From JAIWNK01 sp964453115 (lineage in GTDB: Bacteria > Chloroflexota > Anaerolineae > Anaerolineales > Anaerolineaceae): a stretch of 64,000 nt of DNA. The notes under the pieces were generated by a model. That model searched no databases. It saw nothing but the letters and a program-made list of their open reading frames with translations, and was not told where the DNA came from. Location: assembly GCA_964453115.1 (NCBI GenBank), contig CAYVRT010000017.1, positions 20,286-84,285 on the forward strand, in the 5' to 3' direction. The translations under genes were made by a program, and so were the position numbers. This document shows, one piece after another, positions 35,007 to 43,986 of this stretch. The stretch's first letter is position 1; each line of letters opens with the position of its first letter.

Positions 35007-38000
35007 TTAGCCGGGCGGCGGTTGCCGCCACAGGGCAAAGTTCTCCAGAAAGCGGCGCATTGCCGAGCCATTGGTTAACACTTTTTTGAATCTTTCTTCA
35101 AATTTCAACACGCCGCGTGCCGCGGCGACCAGTTCGGCGCGGTTGAATTTCTTGTACAGGTCATACATTTGCTGTCGGGCCTGCAAGAGGGGCGGGAATT
35201 TCTCGCTGTACAGATTGCTATATTCCAGTCCAATGGCGTGTTCAAAGGCGGCGCTCTCAATCGTCAGCAAGTCATTGGTTGGCACCTGATTGGGGTTGAA
35301 GAAGCGCAATTTCCAGAACCCGCGCAGCATGTACAGCTTTCCCAGTTGCTGCCAGATGCTGACTTCTTGTGCCTTTTGGATGGAGATGCGCTCGCTGCCC
35401 GGTTCGCTGAACCATTGATAAGGCTTTGGGGATTCGTGCAACACCAGCTGTGTCACTTCGCCAATCAATCCTTCGTCGGCGTGATAGTACCCCAACCAGG
35501 CCAGGTTGACAAGCGCATCCATCCGGTCATAAATGGAGAGGTCACGGGCCAGGGCGGCCGCCTGCCGCAGCGCTGCTTCGCTGTTTTCTCGCAATTGCTG
35601 CATCTCGGTTTCAAGGGCTGCTTCTTGCCCGGTTTGCGGTTTTTCGTCTTTCAGGTAGCGCACCTGATCGCGCCGGGCACAGCCGATTTCAATCCAGGCC
35701 CGCACTTGCCGCGAACGCTCGCCGATGTCTTGGGCGATTTTCAACGCCTCCTCGGCCCAGGCTTCGGCCTGCCGCAGGTGACGCTGCCGGGTGCCGAACA
35801 ACATGTTCGCGTCGGCGCTCACCTGTCGGCGGCGCGCTTCGGCCAGGGCGGTCAACGCCAGGACCTGGGCGCGTTTGCTGCCCAAAAAACGTGCCAGGCG
35901 CAGGGCGCGCCAGGACATGGTCAGTGCGCCATTGTAATCGCCTTTTTGGCGGTTGATGATCCCGAGGGTGTTCAGGCTGAGTGCGACCGGGCCGCGCCGG
36001 CCAATGGTGCGGCGCAGGTTGAGGGCATCGTTGACCAGCGCCAGCGCATCATCGGCCTGCCCCAGTTTGGCCAGCACATAGGCGCGGTCATTCAGAATGC
36101 GGGCATGTTCGACCTCAATCTTCAGGTCGCGAAACAGCTCAATTGCCTGATAATAATCGGCCTGTGCTTCGTTCAGCCGTTCCTGTTGTGAATTCAGATA
36201 GCCCCTTGCCTGGTAAGCCATGGCGAGGATTGCCAGGCGGTGCCAGCACAAAGGATCGGCTTCCCATTCTTCGCTTGTTTCGGGGCGCTCTATCTTTCTT
36301 AATTTCTGAATGACCTGATCCAGCGAGTCGCGCGCCTCCATCCAGTCGTTGAGGTCGGCGCGATAGATTTGGTTCAGCGCCTGGGAAACTTTCAGCGAGT
36401 CAGCCCAACCGCCATGATTGCGCAGTCCAAAGCGGGACGGATGATCTTGCAGCAGGGCGGCGGCGCTTTGCAAAACGGTGGTGTAATCGCCAGCTATCCA
36501 ATCTTCAATCATGTTGGTTTGATGCAGCGCACCGGCCAGCAGGTCGCGTTGAATTTCTGATAAGGGGGAGAGCGGTTCGTTCAGTGCTGTCGAGGCTTCG
36601 GCCTGCACCTGCCAGTAGAGCTGCAAATCATTTGCTGCAATTGCATCTTGAACATAGCGATAGTGATAGCGGAAGCCGCCGTTGAAGTCTACCCGGAAGC
36701 GGTAGAAAATGCGGTCTGCAATCAGCATTTGTTGCCAGCTCATCAGCTGCGTCATCTTGCGGGCGCGTTCCTCGGTTTTGAGAACGGTTGTGTTTTTTTC
36801 CTCGTCCTGTTCAAATTCAACCCCTTCGATGGGGGCGTAGGCTTCATTTAATTCCTCAGAGAGTTTGCTCAATTGATGGCGATAGTAATCAACAGCCCTG
36901 CGCCAGACAGTTACTGCATCGCGGCGGTTGTCGGGGTTTTTCCGACTTTCCTTTTGTAGCAGGTCATACAGTTCGTCATGCAGGAAGAGCAGTTCTTCGT
37001 CGCGGAAGCGGGTTGGCTTGACGAATGCCAGCCCTTTGACCAGTTCGAAACGTTCTTTGGCTTCTTCGAGTGGAATTTCCAGCACTTCGGCCAGTAGCTG
37101 TTGACTGACGCCGCGCGGCAACTGTCCCAGTGCCTGCACGGTTTCGCCCAGGGTGGGGTCTTCCATCAGCCGGGCAACCAGGGTCGCGTCGAAAGCGTCC
37201 AGCGGTGGTTGGGCGCCAATGCTGTAGAGTGCGACCAGCAATGCCAGGCGGATGGGTTGCCCATTGGCTTGTTTGTGTGCCTGTCGGCGCAGGTTGGGGT
37301 CCATGCCATCAATTCGCTCTGCGGCCTGAATCGCCTGGGCGTTGCGGGCGGCGCGCGCCGCAGCCGCAAAATATTCCATGCTATCTTCCTCGCTGAAGCG
37401 CTCCACCTCAAAGACCCTGGCGCTTAATTCTTCGCTGAGCGGCAGGGCTGCTTTGCGTCCGGCCAGCAGCAGGGTGATGTTGGATGTTGGCTGAAGGGCT
37501 TTTTTCAACCATGCCCAGCACTCGGCACGGTGTTGCTTGAAGTACACCAGGCGTTCGGCTGTATCAATTAGCAGCAAGAGGCGCTTGTTTCTTGTAATCC
37601 AATTCAGGGTGCGAAGAAATTCATCCAGCACCTCCTGCGTCTCTTTTGCGCTGCTCAGGCCGCCAGAACGCAGCACATCCATGCCCTTGCGCAGGTCTTT
37701 GTAGCGGGTAAATTCTCCTTGCACTTCGTGTGGCAGGATTTCAACAATGCGGTCTGCCAGGCCGATGGGGGTGTGATAGGCATAATGATAGACATCTACC
37801 AGTTCTTGCCCGACCCAAAAATGGGACTGTTCAGCTGCCCAATCGCACAGGGCGCGCAGCAGGCGGGTTTTGCCCATCCCGCCTGTACCGGTCAGCATCA
37901 GCGCCTGCGGGCCAGGTGCTGTGTTTTGGATCTCTGTTTTTAGATCGTTCAGCAATTTCTTGCGCCCAACAAATTCGGTTGCCAACGCGCCAACAAAGTC

Positions 38001-38030
38001 TTGCAATGCTTTTGCGGTTTTTGCATCCAT
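35007..38030 (-). CDS. STAND-type ATPase with C-terminal TPR array
   Basis: 1007 residues. VGRKKLLNDL (21-30) leads into P-loop GTGGMGKT (48-55); a Walker B-like strand (RLLLLIDTAERL) lies near 160. Residues about 450-1000 are helical repeats including TPR-like units (AQADYYQAIELFRDLKIEVEHARILNDRAYVLAKLGQADDALAL). The plan matches NB-ARC/STAND signal-transduction ATPases that assemble on activation. No catalytic effector domain is seen. It is the last gene of a three-gene unit (40426 to 35007), 12 bp after the preceding ATPase, with AAAAGGAG before the ATG. Confidence 0.8.
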   Translation of the reverse strand: MDAKTAKALQDFVGALATEFVGRKKLLNDLKTEIQNTAPGPQALMLTGTGGMGKTRLLRALCDWAAEQSHFWVGQELVDVYHYAYHTPIGLADRIVEILPHEVQGEFTRYKDLRKGMDVLRSGGLSSAKETQEVLDEFLRTLNWITRNKRLLLLIDTAERLVYFKQHRAECWAWLKKALQPTSNITLLLAGRKAALPLSEELSARVFEVERFSEEDSMEYFAAAARAARNAQAIQAAERIDGMDPNLRRQAHKQANGQPIRLALLVALYSIGAQPPLDAFDATLVARLMEDPTLGETVQALGQLPRGVSQQLLAEVLEIPLEEAKERFELVKGLAFVKPTRFRDEELLFLHDELYDLLQKESRKNPDNRRDAVTVWRRAVDYYRHQLSKLSEELNEAYAPIEGVEFEQDEEKNTTVLKTEERARKMTQLMSWQQMLIADRIFYRFRVDFNGGFRYHYRYVQDAIAANDLQLYWQVQAEASTALNEPLSPLSEIQRDLLAGALHQTNMIEDWIAGDYTTVLQSAAALLQDHPSRFGLRNHGGWADSLKVSQALNQIYRADLNDWMEARDSLDQVIQKLRKIERPETSEEWEADPLCWHRLAILAMAYQARGYLNSQQERLNEAQADYYQAIELFRDLKIEVEHARILNDRAYVLAKLGQADDALALVNDALNLRRTIGRRGPVALSLNTLGIINRQKGDYNGALTMSWRALRLARFLGSKRAQVLALTALAEARRRQVSADANMLFGTRQRHLRQAEAWAEEALKIAQDIGERSRQVRAWIEIGCARRDQVRYLKDEKPQTGQEAALETEMQQLRENSEAALRQAAALARDLSIYDRMDALVNLAWLGYYHADEGLIGEVTQLVLHESPKPYQWFSEPGSERISIQKAQEVSIWQQLGKLYMLRGFWKLRFFNPNQVPTNDLLTIESAAFEHAIGLEYSNLYSEKFPPLLQARQQMYDLYKKFNRAELVAAARGVLKFEERFKKVLTNGSAMRRFLENFALWRQPPPG

Positions 38031-38042
38031 TTCCGGCTCCTT

Positions 38043-39260
38043 TTATTGTTCCCTTGCCTGAAATTTTTCAGCCTGCTTTTGATAATACTCGGCATCCTGT
38101 GAGCCTTTTGGGAATTGTTTGGCCCAATCTTCATAGAGTTTGCTGGCAGCCGTGCGCAAGTTTTGGTAAATGGGCATACCTTCCAAATTCTGGCGCAGGT
38201 AGCTGTGCAGGTGTTCATCTATCTGATAGCCGCCTTCTTGCCAGCGCACCAGGCTATTGGCAATCAGACGGTCCAGCACCTTCTGGCGTAAGTCGGAGCG
38301 ACTCATACTGTCATAGTGTTGGGCTTTCTCTGACCTTTCTCCATAATAGGCCTTCAGCATTGGCTTGAGATGCCCCTCCACGAAACGATCCAGCGGGCAA
38401 AGTGCTTCCAAAAATTCCCGAATTTGCTGACGTTCGCCTTCTGGAATGATCGTCAGTAATTCCTGGATGACCTCCTCGATACTTGCCCCTTGTGCGAGCA
38501 AAATGTTGGCGAGCGGATGGCCTTTTGATTTTTCAAAAACATTGGCTTTGACGATTTGAATTTTTTCCTTCCCCTCTTTTTTTGAAAAGTTTTCAATTTG
38601 CTGCCTGGCCTCGTCTTCGCTCAAGGGGCCCAGTTCCAGCGTTTTGACCTGTGTGCGCAGGTAAGGGGATTGCCAGGGGTAGAGTTTGCCGCGCCCGGTG
38701 ATCAGGATGAGGACATTCGGCAGGGTAACCAGCGGTGCCAGCAGGCGCTTCTCCAGCCCATCCAGCAGTGCCCAATCCGATTCGAATGCCGAATCGAGCA
38801 GGATGACCCAGGTTTTATTGGGGGCGCGCTGCAAGACGTTGATCACCCAGGCGCTGAGTTCGCCGAGGGTCGGGCATTCACCGACCCAGGCGCCCAGGTC
38901 TTTGGCGAATTTGCCCAGCAGGTCGCTCAACAGGGCCTCAACCAGTTCGGCTTTGTCCTCGTTTTCGGATAATTCCCTGGCTTTTTCGGGGGAAAGAAAC
39001 CACTCGTTTTTCCCGGCGGTTATGTCGGGTGGTTGTTCGAGGCCGATCAGCAGAGGGGTGGTTTTTTCTTTTGCTTCTAAGATGCTGCGTTGCAAGTGCA
39101 GGCAGAGCCAGGTCTTGCCGCTGCCACGCCCGGCTTGAATCACAATCGGGCAATGGGGATTGCCCGATTCGATTTTTTCGACAATCTCTTCAATTTCCTT
39201 AACGATGAGACGATTGCAAAAAAGGTCTGGCTGATAAGCGGGAATCTTGAGGCGGCTCAT
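38043..39260 (-). CDS. P-loop ATPase of the island, function unknown
   Basis: 405 residues. P-loop AGRGSGKT (43-50), Walker B-like TWVILLDSAF (about 150), then a sensor-like NVLILITGRG. The C-terminal half looks like a winged-helix/lid module (FLEALCPLDRFVEGHLKPML, VRWQEGGYQIDEHLHSYLRQNL) as in STAND ATPases. Preceded by a perfect AGGAGG. Lies between two other ATPases in the same operon. No effector domain is visible. Confidence 0.72.
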   Translation of the reverse strand: MSRLKIPAYQPDLFCNRLIVKEIEEIVEKIESGNPHCPIVIQAGRGSGKTWLCLHLQRSILEAKEKTTPLLIGLEQPPDITAGKNEWFLSPEKARELSENEDKAELVEALLSDLLGKFAKDLGAWVGECPTLGELSAWVINVLQRAPNKTWVILLDSAFESDWALLDGLEKRLLAPLVTLPNVLILITGRGKLYPWQSPYLRTQVKTLELGPLSEDEARQQIENFSKKEGKEKIQIVKANVFEKSKGHPLANILLAQGASIEEVIQELLTIIPEGERQQIREFLEALCPLDRFVEGHLKPMLKAYYGERSEKAQHYDSMSRSDLRQKVLDRLIANSLVRWQEGGYQIDEHLHSYLRQNLEGMPIYQNLRTAASKLYEDWAKQFPKGSQDAEYYQKQAEKFQAREQ

Positions 39261-39280
39261 GGTTGTTTCCTCCTGGATGG

Positions 39281-40426
39281 TTAAGCCAGCGGGATGGGAA
39301 TGCCCAACGACACAGAATAGCGCTGGATGGCCTGTTCAATATCTGCATTGCACAGTGCCTCGCCGCCGCGTCCCTGACGCTCGGCGAAGGTGTGGAGCAG
39401 GGTATTGGCCAAGCAAATGGCCTCGCGTGGTAAGGGGCGCAAGAGGTGCGCAATCAACTGGACTTCGATACCACGCAGTCCATCGCAGAAGGCATCGAAT
39501 GTTTCGGTTTGGCCCTGGCTGGCAATGTAAATGCGGCGCTGCAAGACGCGGATTAATTCGTCATCTTGCCAGTTCAGGGTAATGGTTTGAAAGGCGGCTG
39601 AATCGCCCTGGTAAGGGGCTAGTTCCTGGGGCAAAAAGGCCTTCATCACCCAGCCCTGGCTGGCCCAATCGGCAGCTTCGGTCAGCAGCGGCTGTAATGC
39701 TTCGGCAACCTGTTGCGGTGCTTCGACAGAAAATGCGAAGCCGTCTGCGCCATCGAGCAGAACAAAGATGGCGCTGAAGCCAAGCGCCTTTACCTGTTCA
39801 AAGAAGATACGCTTTAGATCGGGGCTGAACGGCATGGGGGTTGAAGCGGCGGAGAGCTGTTCGCAAAGTGCAGCCAGCGGACGGGGAGCGGGCGGGGTGA
39901 GGAAGGCATAGGTGCGGTCAAAGCGCTCGGCCAGGCGGCGCGGGTCGGCATTGCGCAACATGCCCAGGTAATGCTCGAGCGGTGGGGTTCGCAGCAGGCT
40001 GCGCAGCAGGCTGGCGAGTGCTTTTTGTTCGGCGGGGTGGCGCGAGAGGAAAAGCTCAGGGCGGAAGGATAGCCCAATCAGCAAGCTGAGGGCGGCGCGA
40101 TGCAAAATTGCGGCTGTGTGGGCCGTGTGCGTGGGTGGTGGGATCAACTGCGGGAACAGTTCTGGCAGGTTGTAAGAGACGGGCAGGGCGGGTTGCCCGC
40201 CGAAGGCCAGTGCGCAGGCCCGCCCGACTGCAATGCGCAGGGCGGTTTTTCCGGCGCCGGGCAGGGCAAAGACCTGGGCTGCCTGGGGCTTTGAGACCAG
40301 TTCGAGCGCTTCATGACCAATCAGATATTCGCCGAGGCGCGCATCTTGCGAGGCTTCCAGGTGTTCAAAGGGGTTGAATTGGAATCCGAAGGCAGTCAAG
40401 GCGTGGCGAAGGCCTGAATCAAACAA
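39281..40426 (-). CDS. P-loop ATPase with N-terminal NPF motif
   Basis: 381 residues. FGFQFNPFEHLEASQD (residues 13-28) is an N-terminal signature also present, more loosely, in the protein at 40550. P-loop ALPGAGKT (54-61); Walker B AIFVLLDGADGF (about 210). C-terminal helical lid with NTLLHTFAERQG. The start is TTG at 40426, 9 bases after AAAGGAG; no ATG fits. It is the first gene of the unit reading to 35007, and its promoter carries 11-bp repeat array B. Confidence 0.72.
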   Translation of the reverse strand: MFDSGLRHALTAFGFQFNPFEHLEASQDARLGEYLIGHEALELVSKPQAAQVFALPGAGKTALRIAVGRACALAFGGQPALPVSYNLPELFPQLIPPPTHTAHTAAILHRAALSLLIGLSFRPELFLSRHPAEQKALASLLRSLLRTPPLEHYLGMLRNADPRRLAERFDRTYAFLTPPAPRPLAALCEQLSAASTPMPFSPDLKRIFFEQVKALGFSAIFVLLDGADGFAFSVEAPQQVAEALQPLLTEAADWASQGWVMKAFLPQELAPYQGDSAAFQTITLNWQDDELIRVLQRRIYIASQGQTETFDAFCDGLRGIEVQLIAHLLRPLPREAICLANTLLHTFAERQGRGGEALCNADIEQAIQRYSVSLGIPIPLA

Positions 40427-40454
40427 TGGTGGCGCTCCTTTCTCTTAAGTTGCA

Positions 40455-40553
40455 ATTTTATACGGCTTTCGTTGTCTGTACAAGTTCAGTTTACTTGCGG
40501 TTTCCTTACTGCCCTCTTGCAAGTATCTTGCTGGTTTCTCACCGAAATCTCAC
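40455..40553 (-). promoter_or_regulatory. Promoter with six 11-bp direct repeats (array B)
   Basis: On the minus strand, contiguous 11-mers GTGAGATTTCG, GTGAGAAACCA, GCAAGATACTT, GCAAGAGGGCA, GTAAGGAAACC and GCAAGTAAACT run from 40553 to 40488. A promoter TTGTAC (40483-40478), 17 bp, TAAAAT (40460-40455) follows. Consensus G(T/C)(G/A)AG every 11 bp matches array A. Confidence 0.78.
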
Positions 40554-41875
40554 CCGTGTGTTTTGAGCCGCAGGCCCTTGTTGCGCTCGGTGAGCAGGTA
40601 GATGGGCGCTTCGGGGTTGGGTTCCAGTGCCTGACGCAGCCGCCACAGCGCCGTATCCAGGGTGCCGGTGTATTCTTTGGGGTAGAGGTAGCCGGGGTCG
40701 TTGGGGCGCAGTGCGGTTGGTCGGCCTTCATAACCGATGTAATAAACGTCTTCGCGCTCGCACAGCTCGCCATGCCGTTGGTACAGGAAGGCCAGTACTT
40801 GAAAGCCAGCTGGTTGAATGCCCGGCACTTCGCCATAGCCGAGGTAGGCGCGGTGGTTGACCAGGTCCAGGCGCAGGCGGGGCGGGTGTTGCTGAAAAAT
40901 TTCTTCCATTGCGCGCGCATCCAGGGCGTGGGGCGGTTGTTGGGCGCACAGGACGTTGACCAGTGGGCGCAGTATTTCCAGCCAGCCGCGCGGCTGCAAG
41001 CCGCCGTAACGCGCCAGCCAGGTTTCCAGCAGCGAGCTATCAAACCAATCGGTTAGCCTGGCTGTTGGCTGATTCAGCGCCCAGGCGAGCCGTTTTTGCA
41101 GCAGTTCGGTCAGCGCGGCCGGTTGCCAGTTCAGGTGTAGCACTTCCAGGCGACGGCGCTGCACGCCGCTTGCTGCCAATACTTTGCTTTCCAGTGCATC
41201 GGGCAGGAAGAGCTTGACCGTGACCCCTTTTTGCTCAAACAGTGCCAGGGAAGAGAGCAACCCTTGCAGTGCCGTTTCGATGGTGCTGCTATGTGCATCC
41301 AGCCAGGGTTCGACGCCATCCACCAGCAGCCAGCAACCGCTTAACCCCAGGGCTTGCAAGGCTTCTGTCAGCAGTGCAATTGCCTCAATCGGGGCGGTTT
41401 TCTCATCCAGCGCCGGGTAGGCAGGAGTTTGGTCCAGCCAGGTTTGCAAGGGTTGATGACTGCGCAGTTTGCCAAGCAGGAGACGATAATTGGCCGGGCG
41501 GTAGTGTTGCCAGAAGTCGAGCAGGCTGACCTGCACCCATTCGGCGGCTGTTTGCACTTCTTGCCAGTGATGCAGCAGCCAGGGCAGCAGTGCTTCAGCA
41601 CAGGCGCGCAGGGCTTGCTGCTGCATGGTGTAGCTGAGCGTCTGTTGGTTTTGTTCCTCGCCGGGCAGGCTGGGCTGCCAGGGGATGCACAGGGCATGGG
41701 CGGCATTGGCCGTCAGATGCAGGCGCAGAGCGGTTTTGCCTGACCCGCTTGGGCCGAGGATGATGGATGAATTGCTGCCTGCGGCAGCAGAAAAAATGCC
41801 CGGCTGCACCCAGGTTTCGGGCGGCATGCTGCCTTCGCGCTCGGCGTTGAGCGTCTCGAACGCTGTTGGGTTCAC
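40550..41875 (-). CDS. P-loop ATPase fused to OmpR-type winged helix
   Basis: 441 residues. The GTG start at 41875 follows GGAGG and overlaps the upstream stop as GTGA. N-terminus NPTAFETLNAERE resembles the NPF motif of the neighbouring ATPase. P-loop GPSGSGKT (41-48), Walker B GCWLLVDGVEPW (about 185). Residues about 345-441 form a PhoB/OmpR-type DNA-binding domain (FQVLAFLYQRHGELCEREDV, TLDTALWRLRQALEP, YLLTERNKGLRL). It is the only island protein with an evident DNA-binding domain and thus the best candidate reader of the 11-bp repeats. There is no receiver domain; ATP state may replace phosphorylation as the switch. Confidence 0.78.
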   Translation of the reverse strand: MNPTAFETLNAEREGSMPPETWVQPGIFSAAAGSNSSIILGPSGSGKTALRLHLTANAAHALCIPWQPSLPGEEQNQQTLSYTMQQQALRACAEALLPWLLHHWQEVQTAAEWVQVSLLDFWQHYRPANYRLLLGKLRSHQPLQTWLDQTPAYPALDEKTAPIEAIALLTEALQALGLSGCWLLVDGVEPWLDAHSSTIETALQGLLSSLALFEQKGVTVKLFLPDALESKVLAASGVQRRRLEVLHLNWQPAALTELLQKRLAWALNQPTARLTDWFDSSLLETWLARYGGLQPRGWLEILRPLVNVLCAQQPPHALDARAMEEIFQQHPPRLRLDLVNHRAYLGYGEVPGIQPAGFQVLAFLYQRHGELCEREDVYYIGYEGRPTALRPNDPGYLYPKEYTGTLDTALWRLRQALEPNPEAPIYLLTERNKGLRLKTHG

Positions 41876-43605
41876 AAAGCGCCTCCTTCGCGGAGCGGAT
41901 CGCGGTCGGTATATTGGTTTTCCAACCAATCCAGGTCGGCGGGTTGCAGCATTTCATGCCCGGCCTGAAGGGCGTGTTGCACCAGGCGATGCCCAAGGCG
42001 CAGCAGGCGTGCCGGTGAGCCATCTGCCAGGTGCGCCAGGCGCTTGTCGCCCTCTCGAACGGGCGGGTCGAAAAAGCTGTTGAAATCTCCTGGGGCTCCG
42101 GCGCGCTGCACACGATCATTCAAATAACTTTGCAATTTTTCAGTCTCCCAGTACAGGCGGGTGGATGGGATGGTTGTAAGGGGCAAGCGCTCGCGCACCA
42201 ACACTTTGAAGTACAATCGGTGGTCTTGTGCTGTTCTGATTAGCTCTTCCAGCAAGGCGTCGCGTTCGGGGGTGGGGGCTTCCAGGCTTTCGATCAAGAA
42301 GATGCTTTCTTCCTTGCCAGCCGGGCGCAGGGCCAGGAAATCATCCAGGAATTTGAGCGTTAGCAGTTCGGGCTGAGTGGCGTTTTTCAGCAGCCGGTTC
42401 AGGGTGCGGATGAGTGCCTGTTGGTTGGTCTCATCCCAGTTGAGTAGTGCCAGCTCTCGGCCAAAGGTTGATAAATTGGGATAACGCCATTGGATGAGCA
42501 GCGCCAGGCGCAGGCGTTCGCACTCGCTGAGGTGATGGACGGCCTGCGGGTTATAGGCCAGGAATTTTGTCCAGGCATCGGTCAGGGCGTTGAGCAGGGC
42601 CTGCCAGGCGGGAGCAAACGAACGGACGCGAACGACCCATAGTTTGGGCTGGCGGGTGTTCCATTCTGCCCGCAATGCGCTGCTCAGGATGCGTAAATCG
42701 TCCATCGAGTCGCTGAGGATGCCTCCGGTCTCGCTAAAAGCGCACAGCTCTTCCCAGTGTTTGGGGAAGGCGATAATTTCTGCGGAGGGGGCACATTCGA
42801 GCAGAAAGGGGTAAAAATCGGGGGTGTTGGCCTGTTTCCAGGCCGCTATCGGGGCGGGGGAGGGCTTGCCGGCGGTTCGAAAGGGGGTGTAGAGAGGGTA
42901 ACTTTCTGGTTTAAGCCTGCCGACGGCAGGAACGGAGCGGCGTAAGCCGTCATCCGCAACAAGTTTATCTTGGAGGTCTTTTTTCTCTTTAAGGTTCAGG
43001 GCGCGGGGTATCAGGTAATCTAACAATGGCACGGCGTCTTGCTGATAGGCTTTAAAAATTTTTTTGATACATTCAAAAATAAAGGTTGTGCTGAGATCAA
43101 AAATGGATTGCGTTTCCTCGCCGCGAAAATGCTTAGCCAGTTGAGGAGCATCCTCCTTCCAATCGGGGTTGTCTTTTAGCAAGCAGGTGGTCAGTTCAAA
43201 TACTTCTTGCCAGGACGGTTCGTCTGGCGGGTTGTTATCTTTTGGCTGAATGGATGCTTTATAAAATCGTCGCAGCAATTCCATCAGGCTGAGCGCTACC
43301 TTTTGCTGATTGGTCTGCACCATTTCGCCCAGGTCAAAAATCAGGCGCGGCATTTGCTCTTCGAGGTGTTGTTGCAGGCTATCCATCCGGGCGCGAAAAT
43401 AGCGGCTGCGGCCATTTGCATCATCGCGCAGCGCCAGGTAGCTGCGCAGCGCGTCGCGCGGGCGTTCCTCGGCCATTCGGTCGAGTTCACTGAACTGCAC
43501 TTCTTGTTGCAAAATGGTCAAATCGCGGCCAACGAACGTGCCCCCATTCATACGCACATTTTTGCCAATATACGCACCGCCGCTCGTAGAGATATGTCTA
43601 TTCAC
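41872..43605 (-). CDS. Large island protein with N-terminal GG-x-YIG/GGTFVGRD motif
   Basis: 577 residues from GTG 43605 (AAGGCGG six bases upstream); a TTG at 43623 is possible. Residues 9-28 (GGAYIGKNVRMNGGTFVGRD) form a short glycine-rich motif seen, from memory, at the N-termini of many Chloroflexota and cyanobacterial STAND-associated proteins. The rest is helical and soluble, with no P-loop: LRSYLALRDD, LKFLDDFLAL, IFLIESLEAPTPERDALLEELI, LRLGHRLVQHAL. Function unknown; perhaps an adaptor or degenerate ATPase. It is translationally coupled to the ATPase-winged helix gene. Confidence 0.6.
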   Translation of the reverse strand: MNRHISTSGGAYIGKNVRMNGGTFVGRDLTILQQEVQFSELDRMAEERPRDALRSYLALRDDANGRSRYFRARMDSLQQHLEEQMPRLIFDLGEMVQTNQQKVALSLMELLRRFYKASIQPKDNNPPDEPSWQEVFELTTCLLKDNPDWKEDAPQLAKHFRGEETQSIFDLSTTFIFECIKKIFKAYQQDAVPLLDYLIPRALNLKEKKDLQDKLVADDGLRRSVPAVGRLKPESYPLYTPFRTAGKPSPAPIAAWKQANTPDFYPFLLECAPSAEIIAFPKHWEELCAFSETGGILSDSMDDLRILSSALRAEWNTRQPKLWVVRVRSFAPAWQALLNALTDAWTKFLAYNPQAVHHLSECERLRLALLIQWRYPNLSTFGRELALLNWDETNQQALIRTLNRLLKNATQPELLTLKFLDDFLALRPAGKEESIFLIESLEAPTPERDALLEELIRTAQDHRLYFKVLVRERLPLTTIPSTRLYWETEKLQSYLNDRVQRAGAPGDFNSFFDPPVREGDKRLAHLADGSPARLLRLGHRLVQHALQAGHEMLQPADLDWLENQYTDRDPLREGGAL

Positions 43606-43985
43606 CCAGCACCGCCTTCTCAAAAATATTGAAAGACAGTTTTATTATACAACATTCGTCAAGGGCGCAAGTGAGATATTGGTGAGATATTGGTCACGGA
43701 TTGGCAACCTGAGTGCGATGGATGCCAATTGGAAACCGGCTATTCTATATTCAATTCACCCATCCAGCATTCACCGCAGCCACACCCCACCATCATCCGG
43801 AGGTTGCCAATCAGCTCAATACAATAATCAGAATTCCTCGTATCTTTTTAAGGAGGCTGCCGATAAGCTCAACGTTGTATCGCTCCGCCTGTCGAAATTC
43901 AACCGGTTCTTTTTTGCAAGGAGGCTCTATCGAATACCCATCTGATCCTTCTCCAGGCCCTGGCGTACACCAGGGCCTCTTTGTT
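43606..43985. other. Island control region: divergent signals, repeats, terminator
   Basis: No convincing gene in 380 bp. It holds a TATAAT on the minus strand (43649-43644) for the 577-residue protein, the plus-oriented repeat array C (43671-43725), three GGAGG(T/C)T-containing segments spaced 50-70 bp apart (about 43799, 43851 and 43920), and a terminator at 43955-43986. A 75-codon plus-strand ORF from about 43719 has no ribosome binding site and an unconvincing composition. Confidence 0.55.
43671..43725 (+). repeat. 11-bp direct repeats (array C)
   Basis: Plus-strand contiguous 11-mers GTGAGATATTG, GTGAGATATTG, GTCACGGATTG, GCAACCTGAGT and GCGATGGATGC, the first two identical. They share the G-T/C-x-A start of arrays A and B but point away from the gene at 43605. 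They abut its probable -35 (ACTTGC at 43672-43667). Confidence 0.65.
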
Positions 43986-43986
43986 T
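43955..43986 (+). terminator. Intrinsic terminator
   Basis: Perfect 9-bp stem AGGCCCTGG (43955-43963) / CCAGGGCCT (43970-43978), 6-nt loop, then CTTTGTTT on the plus strand. It directly abuts the end of the minus-strand TPR gene, so it may serve both directions. Its T-tract suits a plus-strand transcript. Confidence 0.7.

Noticed and set aside
43719..43945. A 75-codon plus-strand gene after array C
   Set aside because: No ribosome binding site before its ATG and no recognisable or balanced composition; a non-coding transcript is more likely.
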